Shown: positions 62,373 through 64,000 of the stretch, piece after piece
Layout of the letters: each line of letters begins with the position of its first letter
Position numbering within the stretch: the first letter of the stretch is position 1
Origin: Todiramphus chloris collaris
Lineage: Eukaryota > Chordata > Aves > Coraciiformes > Alcedinidae
Reading direction: 5' to 3'
NCBI GenBank assembly: GCA_025345505.1
Contig: JANVCC010000021.1
Location: 1,349,999-1,413,998, forward strand
Length of the DNA stretch: 64,000 nucleotides
Notes under the pieces: model-generated
What the model was told of the DNA's origin: nothing
The model's input: the letters and a program-made list of their open reading frames with translations, nothing else
Database searches by the model: none
Position numbers and translations under genes: made by a program

Positions 62373-63474
62373 CCCTCGGGACTTGCTGTCAGGGCGACCA
62401 GTGCCACTTACTACAGGCTACGGGTTGTTGCGGCAGCTGTGGTCTTTTAATCCTTTTTCCCCCTTCTTGCTGGCAGTGCTGACCCCTGTACCCGCTTCAG
62501 AGAGATATCACCAACTGCAAAGGGAAGGGGAAAATCAAAGACAACATCGTGTGTGATCTGGGTCAGCGCTGTCAGTACTCTCTGCTCAGTTGAAACGAGC
62601 TTAGCCTCTGAAGGAGTGTAGCCCCAAGGCCTGCAATTTGTAATCTGGCTGCAGGAAGTTCCTTTCAGCTCGTCTATTGAAAACCACCTCCGAAATGACA
62701 GCACCCTGCCTACTGCAGTCATGCTTTTGCAAGAGTCCTTTCTACTTGGTTTATTAGTGGCGTTACGGCAGAGCGACGCAGAAAGGATGGAGAACAAGGG
62801 AAGAGCCCTTGCCCGAGTGGTTCAAGCTGGCAGTGATGTTTGACCGTCATTGTTCAGCATCGCTGAGAGGCACACTCTGGTCAGCAGAGTTAAAGGCACT
62901 GCTGATGTTAAATGATTTGTGAAATAAATATGCTTTTATGACTTGGTGGTGTAATTGGGGAAGAAATGCTTTTTTTTTTTTTTTTTAAGGATTTATTTGT
63001 GGAAAAGTTTAATAGATGCAGTTTCAAGATTCATGGTCCATTTGAAAATACAACTTGATAAATGACCTTATACTTTATAAAGTTAAAAGTAAAATACTTT
63101 ATGAGTATGACCTTTTTTTTCCCTTTTGTTGTTCTTATACTTGGATGGAGTGCAACATCGTTCTTATGTAAAGTATTAACCAGCATATTGGTTTAGGCCA
63201 CATAGTCTTTTTAACACTTTAAAGTTTAAAACCAGAATCAACATTCTGTAGGAAGATCAGAAAAGAAAGTAAAAATAATTGTTAATAAATACTTGGAAAT
63301 TTTTACTTCGCAGTGAAGGAATGACAAATTGACTGAAGGTTTAGGTGACATCAGATCAAGCACAAGAACGGTTTCTCTGACCATCTGATAGATGCTAGAT
63401 TAACACTCTAATCTTGAAATAATCTCTGGTTCTAGTGTACAGTGGCTTAATGATTCAGCTCAATGATCTAACAT

Positions 63475-63528
63475 TTGGACTTGATGATCTTGAAGGTCTT
63501 TTCCAACCTAAATAGTTCTATGATTCTA
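63475..63528 (+). mobile_element. CR1 3' terminal scrap
   Basis: TTGGACTTGATGATCTTGAA, GGTCTTTTCCAACCTAAATA and GTTCTATGATTCTA: the last 55 bases of a CR1. Confidence 0.9.
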
Positions 63529-64000
63529 CAGATACTGAAAAGATAAAGAGCAATTCAGGGTCATTAAAGGAGACCTAATATACACGTACCACACAAATAA
63601 TCTATATGGTAGTGGTTTAGAGCAAATGTGAAGGAGAGGTGGTCAGTGGGATATGTTCAACTGTGGAGGAGATTTACAGGTAAGTAAAGGAACAGTAGCT
63701 GGCATCATAAAAAAACCCCCAAACAAACAGCAACTTCAGGATCTGAAGCTTTAGGGTGGTCAGTTCAGGGCTGTGTGTGACTGTCAAGACTGGAGACCCC
63801 AGGTCAGAAGTAGTTCTGGGGGAGGATGGTTTTCAGATGCTTATCAGTAGCAATGTGTGGATAGCATTCGGATCTTTTAATTCTCTAAACTCAGCTTTTA
63901 AGTTTGAATAATACAATTTTGTGTATATGTACCTCGTTGGAGCAAAACATATTTCTTTGAAGAAATGACCTTTAGCTCTGACAAATGACTGAGGATGTGG

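Overview
This is vertebrate nuclear DNA, almost certainly from a bird. Nearly all recognisable interspersed repeats are CR1 LINE fragments, with their usual 3' ends (ATTCTATGATTCTATG-type octamers) in both orientations, and I saw no L1, Alu or other mammalian young repeats. One host gene can be identified with certainty: the 5' end of GABRB3 (GABA-A receptor beta-3 subunit) on the + strand. Three coding exons at 37248-37327, 37495-37586 and 37740-37807 encode the signal peptide and the first 80 residues. All splice sites are canonical. Across these 80 codons I count three differences from the human protein as I remember it, all in the signal peptide. Exon 4 and everything after it lie beyond the right edge, so 37808-64000 is intron 3.

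Layout. 1-860 is a very GC-rich CpG island. It carries a strong minus-strand splice donor at 474/473 and a TATA-like box at 898-904, placed for leftward transcription. In tetrapods GABRA5 lies head-to-head with GABRB3, so I infer that this is the GABRA5 promoter and a non-coding first exon, with the rest of GABRA5 off the left edge. A second, smaller GC-rich island lies at 2321-2710. 2711-36600 is the intergenic spacer between the two divergent promoters. It is AT-rich and holds CR1 fragments, including two nested insertions, a roughly 1.05 kb CR1 with recognisable reverse-transcriptase motifs (34313-35344), a MIR/LINE2-like ancient repeat near 11.2 kb, and one isolated exon-like segment at 28846-28893. 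36640-38240 is the CpG island containing the GABRB3 promoter, 5' UTR, exons 1-3 and the two tiny introns. 38241-64000 is intron 3. It holds a 100-N assembly gap (39203-39302), more CR1 fragments, a CR1-derived minisatellite at about 58.0 kb, a CR1 flanked by a 10-bp direct repeat at 62.1-62.4 kb, and a short GC-rich minus-strand ORF at 42776-42892 that I cannot identify.

Functionally, the window reads as the shared regulatory domain of two divergent GABA-A receptor subunit genes, the equivalent of part of the human 15q12 cluster. The long open frames in the GC-rich parts are composition artefacts, and those overlapping CR1 copies are remnants of its reverse transcriptase or of non-coding 3' sequence. 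No tRNA, rRNA, CRISPR, endogenous retrovirus or other virus-derived element was recognised.
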